Assembly: GCF_000421605.1 (NCBI RefSeq)
Contig: NZ_ATXI01000006.1
Location: 1 to 64,000 of the forward strand
Length of the DNA: 64,000 nt
Direction: 5' to 3'
DNA from: Thermodesulfobacterium thermophilum DSM 1276
GTDB taxonomy: Bacteria > Desulfobacterota > Thermodesulfobacteria > Thermodesulfobacteriales > Thermodesulfobacteriaceae
Made by a program: the position numbers and the translations under genes. The notes under the pieces were generated by a model. The model ran no database searches, was not told the DNA's origin, and saw only the letters and a program-made list of their open reading frames with translations. Shown here in pieces: positions 1-9,788 of this stretch; position 1 is the stretch's first letter, and the number at the start of each line of letters is the position of its first letter.

Positions 1-239
1 TTTTTTAGGTTATTAAGCCGCTTTAACTCTGCTATAGAAAGGTTATATTTCTTGGCTATTTTTTCTAAGGTTTCGCCTTTTTTCACGATGTGGTAAACAT
101 ACTCTTTAGAGGCCTTAGGAGTAGAAGAAGACCTGGTAGCCCCCTTTACTTGAGAAAATCCTCCTACCAAAAAAAGAAAAAAAGACCAGAAAAAAATTAA
201 CGTAATCCAGTTTTTTGGAGTTAACCTGAACTTTTTCAT
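1..239 (-). CDS. LysM-domain exported protein, N-terminal part (runs off the window)
   Basis: The visible 79 residues begin MKKFRLTPKNW, continue with a hydrophobic signal or anchor segment (about residues 11-33), a short Ser/Thr-rich linker, and then a LysM motif (YHIVKKGETLEKIAKKYNLS, then the AELKRLN helix) that normally binds peptidoglycan. The start overlaps the mutS stop as ATGA (start codon 237-239, mutS stop 236-238), so it is probably translated by coupling and is the last visible gene of the proA-nadD-mutS run. The C-terminal part lies outside, so an attached peptidase or amidase domain cannot be excluded. Confidence 0.8.
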   Translation of the reverse strand, partial: MKKFRLTPKNWITLIFFWSFFLFLVGGFSQVKGATRSSSTPKASKEYVYHIVKKGETLEKIAKKYNLSIAELKRLNNLK

Positions 240-2803
240 TTTAACTCTTTTTTAATCTCCCACAAAAAGTTTAAGGCTTCGATCGGGGTTATCTCTTCTA
301 TGTTTAAATTTCTTATCTTTTGAAGCACAGGATGTTCTCGGTCAAAAATAGACAACTGAGTAACCCTCTTTGAAGCTATCTTTGTTTCACTTGGTTCCTT
401 AAGATTTTTTCTCTCTAATTTATAAAGTATTTCTTTAGCTCTGTCAACCACCTCTTGAGGAATTCCAGCCAACTTTGCCACCTCTATACCATGAGACTTG
501 TTAGCTGCCCCTGGTAAAACCTTATACATAAAAATAATATCATCTTGCCATTCCTTAACAGCTACATGATAGTTTTTGATTCCTGTATAGATTTTACCAA
601 GCTCGGTTAACTCAAAGTAATGGGTTGCAAGCAAGGTAAAAACCTTTTTTTCGTACAAATTTTCTGCTATAGCCCATGCAAGGGACATGCCATCATAGGT
701 GCTGGTTCCTCTTCCCACTTCATCAAGAAGCACCAGGCTTTTGCTGGTTGCGTTTTTCAGGATATAGGCACATTCACTCATCTCTACCATAAAGGTACTT
801 TTACCTCGAGCAAGTTCATCCCCAGCCCCTATCCTGGTAAAAACCTTATCAAAAACCCCAAGCCTTGCATACTTTGCAGGGACAAAGCTTCCCATCTGAG
901 CCATGATGACGATAAGGGCTGTTTGCCTAAGATAAGTAGACTTTCCTCCCATGTTAGGACCGGTAATCACCAAAAGAACAGCCTCATCCTTTTTTAATTC
1001 TACAGAGTTAGGGATAAACCTTTCTTTCCCCTGGATCTTTTCTATAACCGGATGTCTTCCTTCTTCTATGTAAAGCCCTTCTTCTTCGGTAATCTCAGGG
1101 CAAACATAGTCATTTTCTACTGCCACTTTGGCTAAAGAAACAAGCACATCAAGGGTAGCAAGCCCCAGACTGGTTCTTTTTAAATCCTCTTTATACTGAG
1201 CTACCTCTTCCCTCAACCCTAAAAACAACTCATACTCTAAATTTTTAATTTTTTCCTCGGCGGTGATGATCTTTTGTTCCAGCTCTTTTAGCTCTGGGGT
1301 TACAAACCTTTCTACGTTGGTTAAAGTCTGTTTTCTCTCAAAATAAGGGGGAACAAGCCTAACATTCCCTTTAGATACCTCAAAATAATAACCAAAAACC
1401 CGGTTATACCCTATCCTTAAGTTAGGAATCCCTGTTTTTTCTCTCTCTTTTCTTTCTATGGCTGAAAGGTAGTCTACGGCATGATCTTTTAGGTCCCTCA
1501 GTTCATCTAAGGTGGGGTCTATCCCTCTTTTTATGATCCCACCGTCTTTTAAAGTATAAGGAGGGTTTTCTACCAAAACCTCACAAAGTCTTTGATATAA
1601 CCCAGTAAACTCTCCTAACTGAGAGAGGATGTCTCTTAAAAGTCTTGGAAGTTGATCTATTTCAGAAAAGATCTCTTTTATCTCCGGAAGATACTTTAAA
1701 CTATCCCTTAAAAGAGCCATCTCTTTAGGATTGATTAGCCTTAGACTACATTTGGTAGAAAGCCTTTCTAAATCAGGTAATTTTTTCAGAACCTCTCTAA
1801 GGGCATCTCTTAAGTCTGGTTTTTCTACCAAAAAACTTACAGCTTCTTGTCTAAGTTTGATCTGATTAATGTCTCTCAACGGATAAATTATCCATTCTTT
1901 GAGAAGTCTTGCCCCCATCGGGGTGACCGTAGCATCTAACACCCAAAAGAGAGAATATTTTTCAGACCCATCCCAGAGGTTTTTTACCAGTTCTAAGTTT
2001 CTTTTGGTGGCTTCATCCAAAAATAAAAACTCCTCTGGATAGTAAAAAACCGGGGCTTCTATCTTATCTAAAAGATGGGGCTGATAGTTCTGTAGATAAA
2101 CTAAGATAGCGTTAGCTGCTTTTAGCCCTTCCTGGTAACGCTCGTAATAGGGAAGTTTAAGAAGGTCTTCTACCTGGGTTAAACCAAAAGCTCTTTTGTC
2201 TAAAAAACTTAGATGTACCTTAGGAAGACTACCTTTGATAAGAGAGATCCATTCAGACTCAGCAAACTCCTCTAAACAAAGGATTTCTCTTGGTTCACGT
2301 TTTAACAGTTCAGACAAAAAGGTTTCTCTGTTTACCTCGGTAAAGATAAACTCGCCGCAGGAAAGCTCTAAAAAGGCAAGTCCTGCTTTTTTATCTAAGT
2401 AGAGGCTTGCAAGATAGGTTTTACTTTTTTCTGGAAGTTCTAAGTCTACCATTAAACCAGGAGTATAGATCTTAACTACCTCTCTTTTGACAAGCCCTTT
2501 AGAGGTTGCAGGGTCTTCAACCTGTTCGCAGATAGCAACCTTAAAACCAAGGTCAACCAGCTTCTGGATGTAAAAAAGGGCTTTTTCTACAGGAACACCA
2601 CACATCGGGGCAGTAAGCCCCTTTCCTGCCTCTCTTTTGGTTAAAACCAACCCTAAGAGAGGGGCCACTGTCTCTGCATCTTCAAAAAACATCTCATAAA
2701 AATCCCCAAGCCTGAAAAAAAGTACCGCATCAGGATACTGATGCTTTACCTCAAAATACTGTTTAAACATCGGGGTTATCTCAGCCTTAACAGAACCTCT
2801 CAT
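236..2803 (-). CDS. mutS: DNA mismatch repair protein MutS
   Basis: About 855 residues, the usual length for MutS. The N-terminal mismatch-binding domain carries the DFYE motif at residues 34-37, whose Phe and Glu contact the mispaired base. The core/clamp region is followed by the C-terminal ATPase with Walker A GPNMGGKST (about residue 615), DEVGRGTST, and the HYFELTEL helix. The start is the ATG at 2803, preceded by AAGAGGTT; an in-frame TTG one codon upstream is less likely. It lies 10 bases after nadD, and that ribosome site overlaps the end of nadD. No mutL is in the window. Confidence 0.97.
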   Translation of the reverse strand: MRGSVKAEITPMFKQYFEVKHQYPDAVLFFRLGDFYEMFFEDAETVAPLLGLVLTKREAGKGLTAPMCGVPVEKALFYIQKLVDLGFKVAICEQVEDPATSKGLVKREVVKIYTPGLMVDLELPEKSKTYLASLYLDKKAGLAFLELSCGEFIFTEVNRETFLSELLKREPREILCLEEFAESEWISLIKGSLPKVHLSFLDKRAFGLTQVEDLLKLPYYERYQEGLKAANAILVYLQNYQPHLLDKIEAPVFYYPEEFLFLDEATKRNLELVKNLWDGSEKYSLFWVLDATVTPMGARLLKEWIIYPLRDINQIKLRQEAVSFLVEKPDLRDALREVLKKLPDLERLSTKCSLRLINPKEMALLRDSLKYLPEIKEIFSEIDQLPRLLRDILSQLGEFTGLYQRLCEVLVENPPYTLKDGGIIKRGIDPTLDELRDLKDHAVDYLSAIERKEREKTGIPNLRIGYNRVFGYYFEVSKGNVRLVPPYFERKQTLTNVERFVTPELKELEQKIITAEEKIKNLEYELFLGLREEVAQYKEDLKRTSLGLATLDVLVSLAKVAVENDYVCPEITEEEGLYIEEGRHPVIEKIQGKERFIPNSVELKKDEAVLLVITGPNMGGKSTYLRQTALIVIMAQMGSFVPAKYARLGVFDKVFTRIGAGDELARGKSTFMVEMSECAYILKNATSKSLVLLDEVGRGTSTYDGMSLAWAIAENLYEKKVFTLLATHYFELTELGKIYTGIKNYHVAVKEWQDDIIFMYKVLPGAANKSHGIEVAKLAGIPQEVVDRAKEILYKLERKNLKEPSETKIASKRVTQLSIFDREHPVLQKIRNLNIEEITPIEALNFLWEIKKELK

Positions 2804-2813
2804 CAAAAACCTC

Positions 2814-3446
2814 TTATCGATAAAGTTGATGCTCTAAAATATAGGTTAAAACCTCTTCAGGCACAAGGTACCTTACCGAACGACCATGTTTAACCAAAAA
2901 ACGAACCATCGAACTTGAGATGTCTAACGGAGTAACCTCTAAAAGAAATACCCTTTCTTTAGAAAAGTCATCTTCCCAGAGTTGATTTAACTTTTGTAAA
3001 AAAGCCTCTTTTAAAGCCTCAGACCCTTTTAAACCCCTTGAAACCACCACCAGGTTAGTGTATTGCAAAAATTCCTGGTAATTCCACCAGGTTTCAAACT
3101 GATAAAAACTGTCCCAGCCTATTATCAGAAAAAATTCTACCTCAGGGTAAGAGGCATTTAATCTCTTTAGGGTTTTTAAGGTATAAGAAGGTTTAACGTG
3201 TTTTTCTATGTCTAAGGCCTTAAAAAAAGGATTGTCTTTTATCGCTAAGCTTACCATTTTAAACCTGTGGTCAAACGAAGAAAGGGTCTCTACTTTTTTA
3301 TGAGGAGGATATCCTGCGGGGATAAACCATACTTCCTGTAAACCAAAGGCTTCTCTTACCTCTTCTGCAACCCTTAAATGGGCTAAATGAGGGGGGTCAA
3401 AGGTCCCCCCTAAAATACCGATTTTTTTAGGTTCTGATTTGACCAT
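2814..3446 (-). CDS. nadD: Nicotinate-nucleotide adenylyltransferase
   Basis: Transfers AMP from ATP to nicotinate mononucleotide in NAD synthesis, in the cytoplasm. The 210-residue protein shows the nucleotidyltransferase signature [11 protein letters not shown] near the N-terminus, the second motif PAGYPPHKK, and the C-terminal ISSSMVR motif typical of NadD. The ATG at 3446 gives [10 protein letters not shown]; a TTG two codons upstream (3452) is also open. The start lies inside the last codons of proA (20-base overlap), so the two genes are very probably co-translated. nadK, which acts later in NADP formation, is elsewhere in the window (51388-52191). Confidence 0.95.
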   Translation of the reverse strand: MVKSEPKKIGILGGTFDPPHLAHLRVAEEVREAFGLQEVWFIPAGYPPHKKVETLSSFDHRFKMVSLAIKDNPFFKALDIEKHVKPSYTLKTLKRLNASYPEVEFFLIIGWDSFYQFETWWNYQEFLQYTNLVVVSRGLKGSEALKEAFLQKLNQLWEDDFSKERVFLLEVTPLDISSSMVRFLVKHGRSVRYLVPEEVLTYILEHQLYR

Positions 3447-4695
3447 TACCAAAGGCTATAAACTTGGTGGTGGTTAGCTCTTCAAGCCCCATAGGACCAT
3501 AGGCATGAATCTTGGTCGTAGAAATACCTATCTCTGCACCTAAACCAAGCTCTCCTCCGTCGTTAAACCTGGTAGAGGCATTCACCAAAACCAGGCTTGC
3601 ATCCACCTCTTTGATAAACTTCATAGCCTTAGAATAGTTTTCTGTGACGATGGCTTCGGTATGATTACTTCCGTATTTAGAGATGTGTTCTATCGCCTCA
3701 TCTATATCTTTTACCACTTTTATAGCCAAGATAAGGTCAAGGTACTCGGCATACCAATCTTCTTCAGTGGCTGGTTTAGCCCAGGGAATAAGTTTTAAGG
3801 TTTCAGGGCAACCTCTCAGCTCCACCCCGTATTTTTTGTATTCTTCTGCAAGGTCTGGTAAAAATTTAGAGGCTATCTTTTCGTGGACTAACAAAGTTTC
3901 CATCGCGTTACATACCCCTGGTCTCTGGCACTTAGCGTTGATGGCAATCGTTTTAGCCATTTCAAGGTTGGCCTCCTCGTCTACATACACATGACAAACC
4001 CCTTTATAGTGTTTGATAACAGGCATTCTGGCTTTTTCGGTGACAAACCGGATAAGCCCTTCTCCACCTCTGGGTATGACTAAATCTATATATTCCTCAA
4101 GCTCTAACATATACTCCATGGCAGTTCTGTCAGGGGTTGGAATAACCTGCACCGCATCCTCAGGAAGGTTAAACTCTTTTAAAGTTTGTCTAAAAAGGTC
4201 AGCCAGTGCCAAGTTAGAGTTTAGAGCCTCCTTTCCTCCCCTTAAGATTACGGCATTACCACTTTTGAAACAAAGCCCAGCTGCATCTATGGTAACGTTT
4301 GGTCTGCTTTCATAGATGATAGCTATCACCCCTAAAGGAATGCGCATCCTTCCTACCATAAGGCCATTAGGTCTTTTCCACATCTTTACCACTTCACCTA
4401 CAGGGTCAGGAAGTTGGGCAACCTCTTCTAACCCCTTAGCCATGGCCTCTATTACCTTATCAGAAAGGGTTAACCTGTCTATAAAAGCCTTGGTATGCCC
4501 TTGCAAAAGGGCCTGGTTTACGTCTTTTTCGTTAACCTTTTTTAATTCTTCCCTGTTTTCTCTTATTTTCTGAGCTACTCGTTTTAGCACCTCGTTTTTC
4601 ACCCCAGAAGAAAGAGAGGTAAGAGCTTTAGAGGCGGACTTCGCCTTCTTAGCTATTTCTAACACTACCTCTTTCAAATCTTTTTGTCCTTCCAT
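3427..4695 (-). CDS. proA: Glutamate-5-semialdehyde dehydrogenase (gamma-glutamyl phosphate reductase)
   Basis: Reduces gamma-glutamyl phosphate to glutamate-5-semialdehyde with NADPH, the second step of proline synthesis. The aldehyde-dehydrogenase fold is clear: [20 protein letters not shown], the PRGGEGLI segment, and the catalytic cysteine in [12 protein letters not shown]. The start at 4695 ([10 protein letters not shown]) is preceded by a strong AAAGGAGG and gives 422 residues, the family length; the frame stays open 21 codons further upstream, but that extension is not conserved-looking. proB is not in the window. First gene of the proA-nadD-mutS-LysM run. Confidence 0.96.
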   Translation of the reverse strand: MEGQKDLKEVVLEIAKKAKSASKALTSLSSGVKNEVLKRVAQKIRENREELKKVNEKDVNQALLQGHTKAFIDRLTLSDKVIEAMAKGLEEVAQLPDPVGEVVKMWKRPNGLMVGRMRIPLGVIAIIYESRPNVTIDAAGLCFKSGNAVILRGGKEALNSNLALADLFRQTLKEFNLPEDAVQVIPTPDRTAMEYMLELEEYIDLVIPRGGEGLIRFVTEKARMPVIKHYKGVCHVYVDEEANLEMAKTIAINAKCQRPGVCNAMETLLVHEKIASKFLPDLAEEYKKYGVELRGCPETLKLIPWAKPATEEDWYAEYLDLILAIKVVKDIDEAIEHISKYGSNHTEAIVTENYSKAMKFIKEVDASLVLVNASTRFNDGGELGLGAEIGISTTKIHAYGPMGLEELTTTKFIAFGNGQIRT

Positions 4696-4778
4696 CTTAA
4701 AACCTCCTTTATCCTCTTTTTTTTTGACGATCTTTTGGTAGTATACATTAGATATCATTTTATATTAAAAGCGCAAAA

Positions 4779-6356
4779 ATGGGAGAGCTTGACAGACTAT
4801 TAAAACTTACTAAAAAACCCTTTCCCCCTCTTCCCTCCATAGTCAAAGAAACCCTTGAAACCTTTTTATTAAAAGAAGAAAGGGAATTCTTAAATTTCCT
4901 CGAGGAAAGACAAGAACTTAAAAAGTTTATCATAGAGACCACCAACCTTCCTCAGTTTAGGAAAGACAACCCTCCTGTCTCAGATTTAAGGAAGGCAATC
5001 CTGATCTTAGGAGAGGACCTGGTTAAACTTTTGGTACTTTCTTTTTTATCTCACAAACTGAAAAAAACTACCTTTAACGAATTTAGTTTTGACCTTTTTT
5101 GGGCAAGGGCAATAGCTAACCTTGGCTTATCTAACCTTTTAACCTCTCATATAGAAAACTACCCAACCCATCTACACGTAGCCTCTTTTTTGATGGACTA
5201 CGGAGTACTGGTTTTATATCAGGTCTATCCTGAAGGATACTTACAGGTCTTAAAACTTAAAAAATTAGGGAAAACTACCCTGGATGCCGAAAGAGAAGTT
5301 TTTGGGGTTGACCATGCAACCATAGGTGCAGAATACTTTGAAAACTATAATTTCCCAAGAAGGTTTGTGCTTGACCTCTATCATCATCACCGTATCACCG
5401 GCCTTCCCGAAGAAATTCCTCAGGATGTGCTTTATGACATAAAAATTTTAAACTTGATAGACTCAGGTATAGGGGCCTATTTTAGCACCAAAAAAGAACA
5501 TAAATACCAAAAGTTTCAAGAGGTTTGCCAAGAAGTTTTAAACCTTTCTCAAACAGAGGCGACGGTTTTACTTGATTCCCTTCCTGGATTTATCAACCAG
5601 TTTTATGAAATCTTAGGGTATGAGACCTACAAACTTATCCCCTATACTGAATGGATTAAAAAAAAGGAAAAAAAAATCAAAGAACAACTTCAGAAGATCG
5701 AAGAACAAGAGAAGGAAGAAAAGAAACTGCTTGAGATTTATAAACAAGAATTAGCCAGAGTTTTACGAGAAAAGGAACTTTTACTCAAACAACTTGAAAA
5801 GACAGAAGAAGCCTTAAAAAAACAAACCTTTTTTGACCCTATAACCAAACTTTATAATGAAGAATACTTTCTTTTACGACTTAAAGAAGAGTTTTTAAGG
5901 GCCAAAAGATATCGACGAATTTTTAGCGTCCTTTTCTTTGAAATAGAAAAAGGCGAAGAAATTGCAGAGACTCAAAGTCTAAAAGAAGAAGAAAAGTTTA
6001 TTAAATTAGTGGCTGAAAACTTAGCCAGCAGGTTAAGAAGGGTTGACGTGATAGCTAAACTTAAAAATCCATATCGTTTTGGGATTATCCTTCCTGAAAC
6101 CCCACTCTCCGGTGCGATGGTGGTAGCAAGAAAACTCTTACAAACTCTGGAAAACCTCTCTTATAAAGCCTTTAACCTTAAAAAATCTGCTTTCATCGTA
6201 GCCATCACCTACGATCCTAAGCAAATAAACCCTAAAACCGATCCTAATGTAGAACTTATTCTTAGGGCTTTAGAAAAAGGGCTTGAGATACTCAAAGAAA
6301 AACAACAAAGAAGAATCCTTTCGATGGTGATCGATAAAGAAATTGAAACAGCATAA
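4779..6356 (+). CDS. HDOD signalling protein with a degenerate GGDEF domain
   Basis: 525 residues in three parts. An HDOD domain (about 10-235) belongs to the HD-superfamily-derived signalling domains and usually has no enzymatic activity. A highly charged coiled coil follows (about 293-348). The C-terminal part (about 350-510) aligns with GGDEF cyclases: it begins FFDPITKLYNEEYF, like the usual DxLTxLxNRRxF, but the catalytic GGDEF is replaced by NPYRF (430-434) and the metal-binding DIDxFK by EIEKGEE. It is therefore unlikely to make c-di-GMP; a GTP- or partner-binding role is inferred. The 3' end overlaps tlyA by 14 bases. No strong ribosome site precedes the ATG. Confidence 0.85.
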   Translation: MGELDRLLKLTKKPFPPLPSIVKETLETFLLKEEREFLNFLEERQELKKFIIETTNLPQFRKDNPPVSDLRKAILILGEDLVKLLVLSFLSHKLKKTTFNEFSFDLFWARAIANLGLSNLLTSHIENYPTHLHVASFLMDYGVLVLYQVYPEGYLQVLKLKKLGKTTLDAEREVFGVDHATIGAEYFENYNFPRRFVLDLYHHHRITGLPEEIPQDVLYDIKILNLIDSGIGAYFSTKKEHKYQKFQEVCQEVLNLSQTEATVLLDSLPGFINQFYEILGYETYKLIPYTEWIKKKEKKIKEQLQKIEEQEKEEKKLLEIYKQELARVLREKELLLKQLEKTEEALKKQTFFDPITKLYNEEYFLLRLKEEFLRAKRYRRIFSVLFFEIEKGEEIAETQSLKEEEKFIKLVAENLASRLRRVDVIAKLKNPYRFGIILPETPLSGAMVVARKLLQTLENLSYKAFNLKKSAFIVAITYDPKQINPKTDPNVELILRALEKGLEILKEKQQRRILSMVIDKEIETA

Positions 6357-7095
6357 ACTCAGAGCAGACAAACTCTTGGTAGAAAAAGGGCTTGCTGAGA
6401 CCAGAGAAAAGGCTCAGGCCCTGATCATGGCAGGTAAAGTCTGGTGGTCAAAGGACGAAAAAAACTGGATCAGGGTAGAAAAACCAGGGCAAACCCTTTC
6501 ATGTGAAGTATTTTTAAGAGTTGACGAACCTATACCTTATGTTTCTCGAGGAGGGCTAAAGCTTGAAGGAGCCCTTGAAGCCTTTCAGATAGATGTCACA
6601 GGGTTTGTATGCTTAGACATAGGTGCCTCAACTGGTGGGTTTACCCACTGCCTTTTACTAAAAGGAGCTAAAAAAGTATATACTGTAGACGTAGGTAAAG
6701 GCCAACTCCATCCTCTTTTAAGAAACGACCCAAGGGTTATACCTAAGGAAGAAATAAACGCCAGATATCTTACCCCGGAGATGTTTCCTGAAAAAATGGA
6801 CCTGATTACCATAGACGTATCCTTTATTTCTCTAAAAAAAATCCTTCCGGTTACACCGCCCCTTCTTAAACCAGAAGGAAAGGTCTTAGCCCTGATTAAA
6901 CCTCAATTTGAGGTAGGGCCTAAACTTCTTAAAAAAGGGGTGGTTAAAGACCCCTGGGTCCATAAAAAAGTGGTAGATGAAATCTGGGACTTTTCTATCT
7001 CTTTAGGATTTTTACCTTTAGGAGTAGCTCAAAGCCCTATCCTTGGACCTAAAGGAAACAAAGAGTTTTTTATTTTACTTGGTCTGCATACCTAA
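6343..7095 (+). CDS. tlyA: TlyA-family rRNA 2'-O-methyltransferase
   Basis: 250 residues: an N-terminal S4 RNA-binding domain (LRADKLLVEKGLAETREKAQ, residues 5-24) followed by an FtsJ/RrmJ-type SAM methyltransferase domain with motif I DIGASTGGFTHCLL and the later ALIKPQFE motif. Family members 2'-O-methylate cytidines in 16S and 23S rRNA, although many are annotated as hemolysin A. The only start that keeps the S4 domain intact is the TTG at 6343, within the last codons of the HDOD gene, which suggests coupled translation. High confidence for the family; the exact target nucleotide is not readable from sequence. Confidence 0.9.
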   Translation: MKQHKLRADKLLVEKGLAETREKAQALIMAGKVWWSKDEKNWIRVEKPGQTLSCEVFLRVDEPIPYVSRGGLKLEGALEAFQIDVTGFVCLDIGASTGGFTHCLLLKGAKKVYTVDVGKGQLHPLLRNDPRVIPKEEINARYLTPEMFPEKMDLITIDVSFISLKKILPVTPPLLKPEGKVLALIKPQFEVGPKLLKKGVVKDPWVHKKVVDEIWDFSISLGFLPLGVAQSPILGPKGNKEFFILLGLHT

Positions 7096-7112
7096 AACCT
7101 GTTTTTCTACTG

Positions 7113-7141
7113 TTGCACATCTTGGCTAAAAAGTATATAAT
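7113..7141 (+). promoter_or_regulatory. Sigma70-type promoter of the efflux operon, close to the start codon
   Basis: TTGCAC, 17 bases, TATAAT. The -10 box ends nine bases before the ATG at 7151, so the transcript would begin about two or three bases before the start codon. Only a weak GAG is nearby. Confidence 0.65.
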
Positions 7142-7150
7142 GTTTGAGAT

Positions 7151-8098
7151 ATGAACCTCAGTTTTAAGACAAAGCTGCTATTTTTCGTTCTATTTTTAGG
7201 ATTATTCGCAGGTGGGATTTTCTGGTACGTTAACAGGCAAAAGACCCCTCCAGGGGTTCTTATCTTACACGGAAGGGTTGAAGGAAAAGAGATCAACCTT
7301 GGCACAAAAATTCAAGGAAGGGTGATAAAGCTTTACAAAAGAGAAAGCGACCCGGTAAAAAAAGGAGAGCTTCTTGCAGAGCTTCGCCCTGATGAATACT
7401 TTGCCCAGCTTCAAGCAGCTCAAAACGAGGTTCGTTCAGCAGAAGAAACCATCCTTATGGCAGAAAACTATCTTGTTAAATCCCAATCCCGAGTTGAACA
7501 AGCCAAAAGAGACCTTGAACGATATAAAAAACTATACCAGGAAGGTTTGGTTTCTAAAAGAGACCTTGAGGTTGCAGAACTGGAGTACAAAACAGCCCTG
7601 TCAGAACTTAAGGTAAATCAACGTTACATCAACCAGGCCAAGGCTAAGTATCTGTCAGCCCTACAAAAAGTTAAGGAAATAGAAGTTGCTTACAAGGAAA
7701 CCAAAATCTATGCCCCTTCAGACGGGGTTATCCTTTCAAGGGTAGCTGAAGAAGGAGAAGTCGTAAACCCAGGGCAAGTTATCTATACGATGGTAAACCT
7801 TCAAAACCTTTATATCAAGGTTTATATCCCTGAACCAGAGGTTGGGAAGGTAAAACTGGGCCAACCTGCAAGGGTGTATGTAGACGCCTATCCTAACCGC
7901 TATTTCAACGGAACTTTAACCAGGGTCTATGAAAAAGCCGAATTTACCCCTAAAAACGTAGAAACCAAGGAAGAAAGGGTAAAACTTGTTTTTGGAGCTG
8001 AGGTCTCGGTAGAAAACCCAGAAGGGCTTTTAAAACCTGGGATGCCGGCAGACGTGGTAATAAAAACAGACCCAAAGGCAGAATGGGTAAAACCTTAG
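7151..8098 (+). CDS. HlyD-family periplasmic adaptor (membrane fusion protein) of an ABC efflux system
   Basis: 315 residues with an N-terminal membrane anchor (about 8-27), a biotinyl-lipoyl half motif (GRVEGKEINLGTKIQGRV), a long alpha-helical hairpin (about 85-175), the second lipoyl half (IYAPSDGVILSRVAEEGEVV) and a beta-barrel region (VYIPEPEVGKVKLGQ). This is the layout of YbhG/YhiI-type adaptors that couple inner-membrane ABC exporters to an outer-membrane channel. It overlaps the next ATPase gene by 16 bases and belongs to a four-gene operon with two permeases. No TolC-like gene is nearby. Cargo is unknown; drug or toxic-compound export is inferred from the family. Confidence 0.9.
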   Translation: MNLSFKTKLLFFVLFLGLFAGGIFWYVNRQKTPPGVLILHGRVEGKEINLGTKIQGRVIKLYKRESDPVKKGELLAELRPDEYFAQLQAAQNEVRSAEETILMAENYLVKSQSRVEQAKRDLERYKKLYQEGLVSKRDLEVAELEYKTALSELKVNQRYINQAKAKYLSALQKVKEIEVAYKETKIYAPSDGVILSRVAEEGEVVNPGQVIYTMVNLQNLYIKVYIPEPEVGKVKLGQPARVYVDAYPNRYFNGTLTRVYEKAEFTPKNVETKEERVKLVFGAEVSVENPEGLLKPGMPADVVIKTDPKAEWVKP

Positions 8099-9783
8099 AC
8101 GAGCCTGTTCTTAAGGTTGAAAACCTCTCCAAGTTTTATAAGAAAGTTTTAGCCGTAGACAATGTTTCCTTTGAGGTAAAAAAAGGAGAAGTCTTTGGTC
8201 TGATAGGACCTGACGGAGCAGGAAAAACCACCATCGTCCAAATCCTTGCAGGAGTCTTAACTCCTTCCTCTGGTAAAGCCTACGTAAACGGTATAGACGT
8301 TACCAGAGACCCTGAAAAGGTAAAAAAATTTATCGGATATATGCCTCAGGGGCTTGGATTAAACCTTTATGACAACCTCACCATAGAAGAAAACATAAAT
8401 TTTTTCCGCAACCTAAGGGAAATCCCAGAAGAGGTATTTCAAAAAAACAAAGAAATCCTTTTAGAGATTACCAGGCTTAAACCTTTTTTATCAAGACCGG
8501 CTAAAGCCCTTTCAGGGGGTATGCGACAAAAACTTGCGTTAGTCTGCACTTTACTACACCTGCCAGACATCATCTACCTTGACGAACCTACAACAGGAGT
8601 TGACCCACTTTCAAGACAGGACTTCTGGAAAATTCTGCAAACGTTGGTTCAGGAAAGAAACATTACCGTTCTTTTAACCACCTCTTACATGGATGAGGCA
8701 GAACGGTGCCAACGAATAGCCCTAATCCATCAGGGTAAAATCTTACTTCAAGGTAAACCCGAAGAGTTTTCAGATTTAGAGCAAACTTTCGTCTCTGTGA
8801 TTTCAAAAGAACCTCCCAAGCCTTTACAAAAACCTTCTTTAAGCTTTACCTCAGAAGAGACCTTGCTTGTCTGTGATAAGGTGACCAAGGCTTTTGGAAA
8901 GTTTAAAGCGGTGGATAAGGTAAGCTTGGAGGTCAAAAAAGGTGAAATTTTAGGGCTTCTTGGTCCTAACGGTGCAGGGAAAACTACGTTAATCAAGATG
9001 ATGTGCGGACTTTTAGAACCTACCGAAGGGGATATCTTTATCGCAGAGTATAATGTAAAAAGAGAAAGAGCTAAGGTGTGGCAGCTAATAGGATACATGT
9101 CTCAAAAATTCTCCCTTTACAGAGACCTGACGGTGATGGAAAATGTCAATCTTTATGCCGGGCTCTACGGAATAAAAGGACAAAATTTTACCGAGCTTTT
9201 AAATAAGCTTGGGCTTTCTTCCTGGGAAGAAAGACTTGTTAAAGATGTCCCTTTTGGGATAAGACAAAGGGTTGCCCTTATGTGTGCCATCTTGCATAAC
9301 CCTGTGATCGTGTTTTTAGATGAACCAACCTCTGGAGTAGACCCTGTAGCAAGAAGATCCTTCTGGGAGATCATTTACTATCTTTCAAGAGAAAAAGGCA
9401 TAACTGTTATCGTTTCTACCCATTATATGGATGAAGCAGAAAATTGCGACAGGATCGGGCTTATGAACCGAGGAAGGCTTATTGCAGTTGGCACTCCCGA
9501 AGAACTAAAAATCACCTCTGAAACCCTCGCAGGTAAACTCCTTAAAATAAAAACCCCAAGGTTTAAAGAAGCCTATACCCTGTTAAAAGACAAATTTCCT
9601 AATCTTTATTTTTACGGAAACAAACTTTTTTTAAGAACCTTTACCCCTGAAAAAGACCAACCAAGAATTTCCGAGGTTTTAAAAGCAGGAGGTATTGAGG
9701 AATATTCAGTTGAAATAAGTCTCCCTCCTTTACAAGAGGCTTTTGTAGACTTTATCTTAAAAGACCTGAAGGAAAACCCATAG
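8083..9783 (+). CDS. ABC transporter ATP-binding protein with two fused nucleotide-binding domains (YbhF type)
   Basis: 566 residues holding two complete ABC ATPase modules. Module 1 has Walker A GPDGAGKTT (about residue 43), signature LSGGMRQ and Walker B IIYLDEPTTGVDP. Module 2 has Walker A GPNGAGKTT (about 295), a divergent signature (VPFGIRQR) and VFLDEPTSGVDP. The Asp in the first Walker A and the altered second signature are both seen in YbhF/RbbA-like proteins, so this is the normal family form rather than a recent fusion or frameshift. It sits between the adaptor and the two permeases. Confidence 0.93.
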   Translation: MGKTLDEPVLKVENLSKFYKKVLAVDNVSFEVKKGEVFGLIGPDGAGKTTIVQILAGVLTPSSGKAYVNGIDVTRDPEKVKKFIGYMPQGLGLNLYDNLTIEENINFFRNLREIPEEVFQKNKEILLEITRLKPFLSRPAKALSGGMRQKLALVCTLLHLPDIIYLDEPTTGVDPLSRQDFWKILQTLVQERNITVLLTTSYMDEAERCQRIALIHQGKILLQGKPEEFSDLEQTFVSVISKEPPKPLQKPSLSFTSEETLLVCDKVTKAFGKFKAVDKVSLEVKKGEILGLLGPNGAGKTTLIKMMCGLLEPTEGDIFIAEYNVKRERAKVWQLIGYMSQKFSLYRDLTVMENVNLYAGLYGIKGQNFTELLNKLGLSSWEERLVKDVPFGIRQRVALMCAILHNPVIVFLDEPTSGVDPVARRSFWEIIYYLSREKGITVIVSTHYMDEAENCDRIGLMNRGRLIAVGTPEELKITSETLAGKLLKIKTPRFKEAYTLLKDKFPNLYFYGNKLFLRTFTPEKDQPRISEVLKAGGIEEYSVEISLPPLQEAFVDFILKDLKENP

Positions 9784-9788
9784 AAGCG

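Noticed and set aside
4723-4778. Strong promoter for the HDOD gene
   Set aside because: A TTGACG and a TATATT exist, but their spacing (31 bases) is wrong; no convincing pair was found.
8083-9783. Two ABC ATPase modules in one ORF as a frameshift or recent fusion
   Set aside because: YbhF/RbbA-type exporters normally have both modules in one chain, including the altered second signature.
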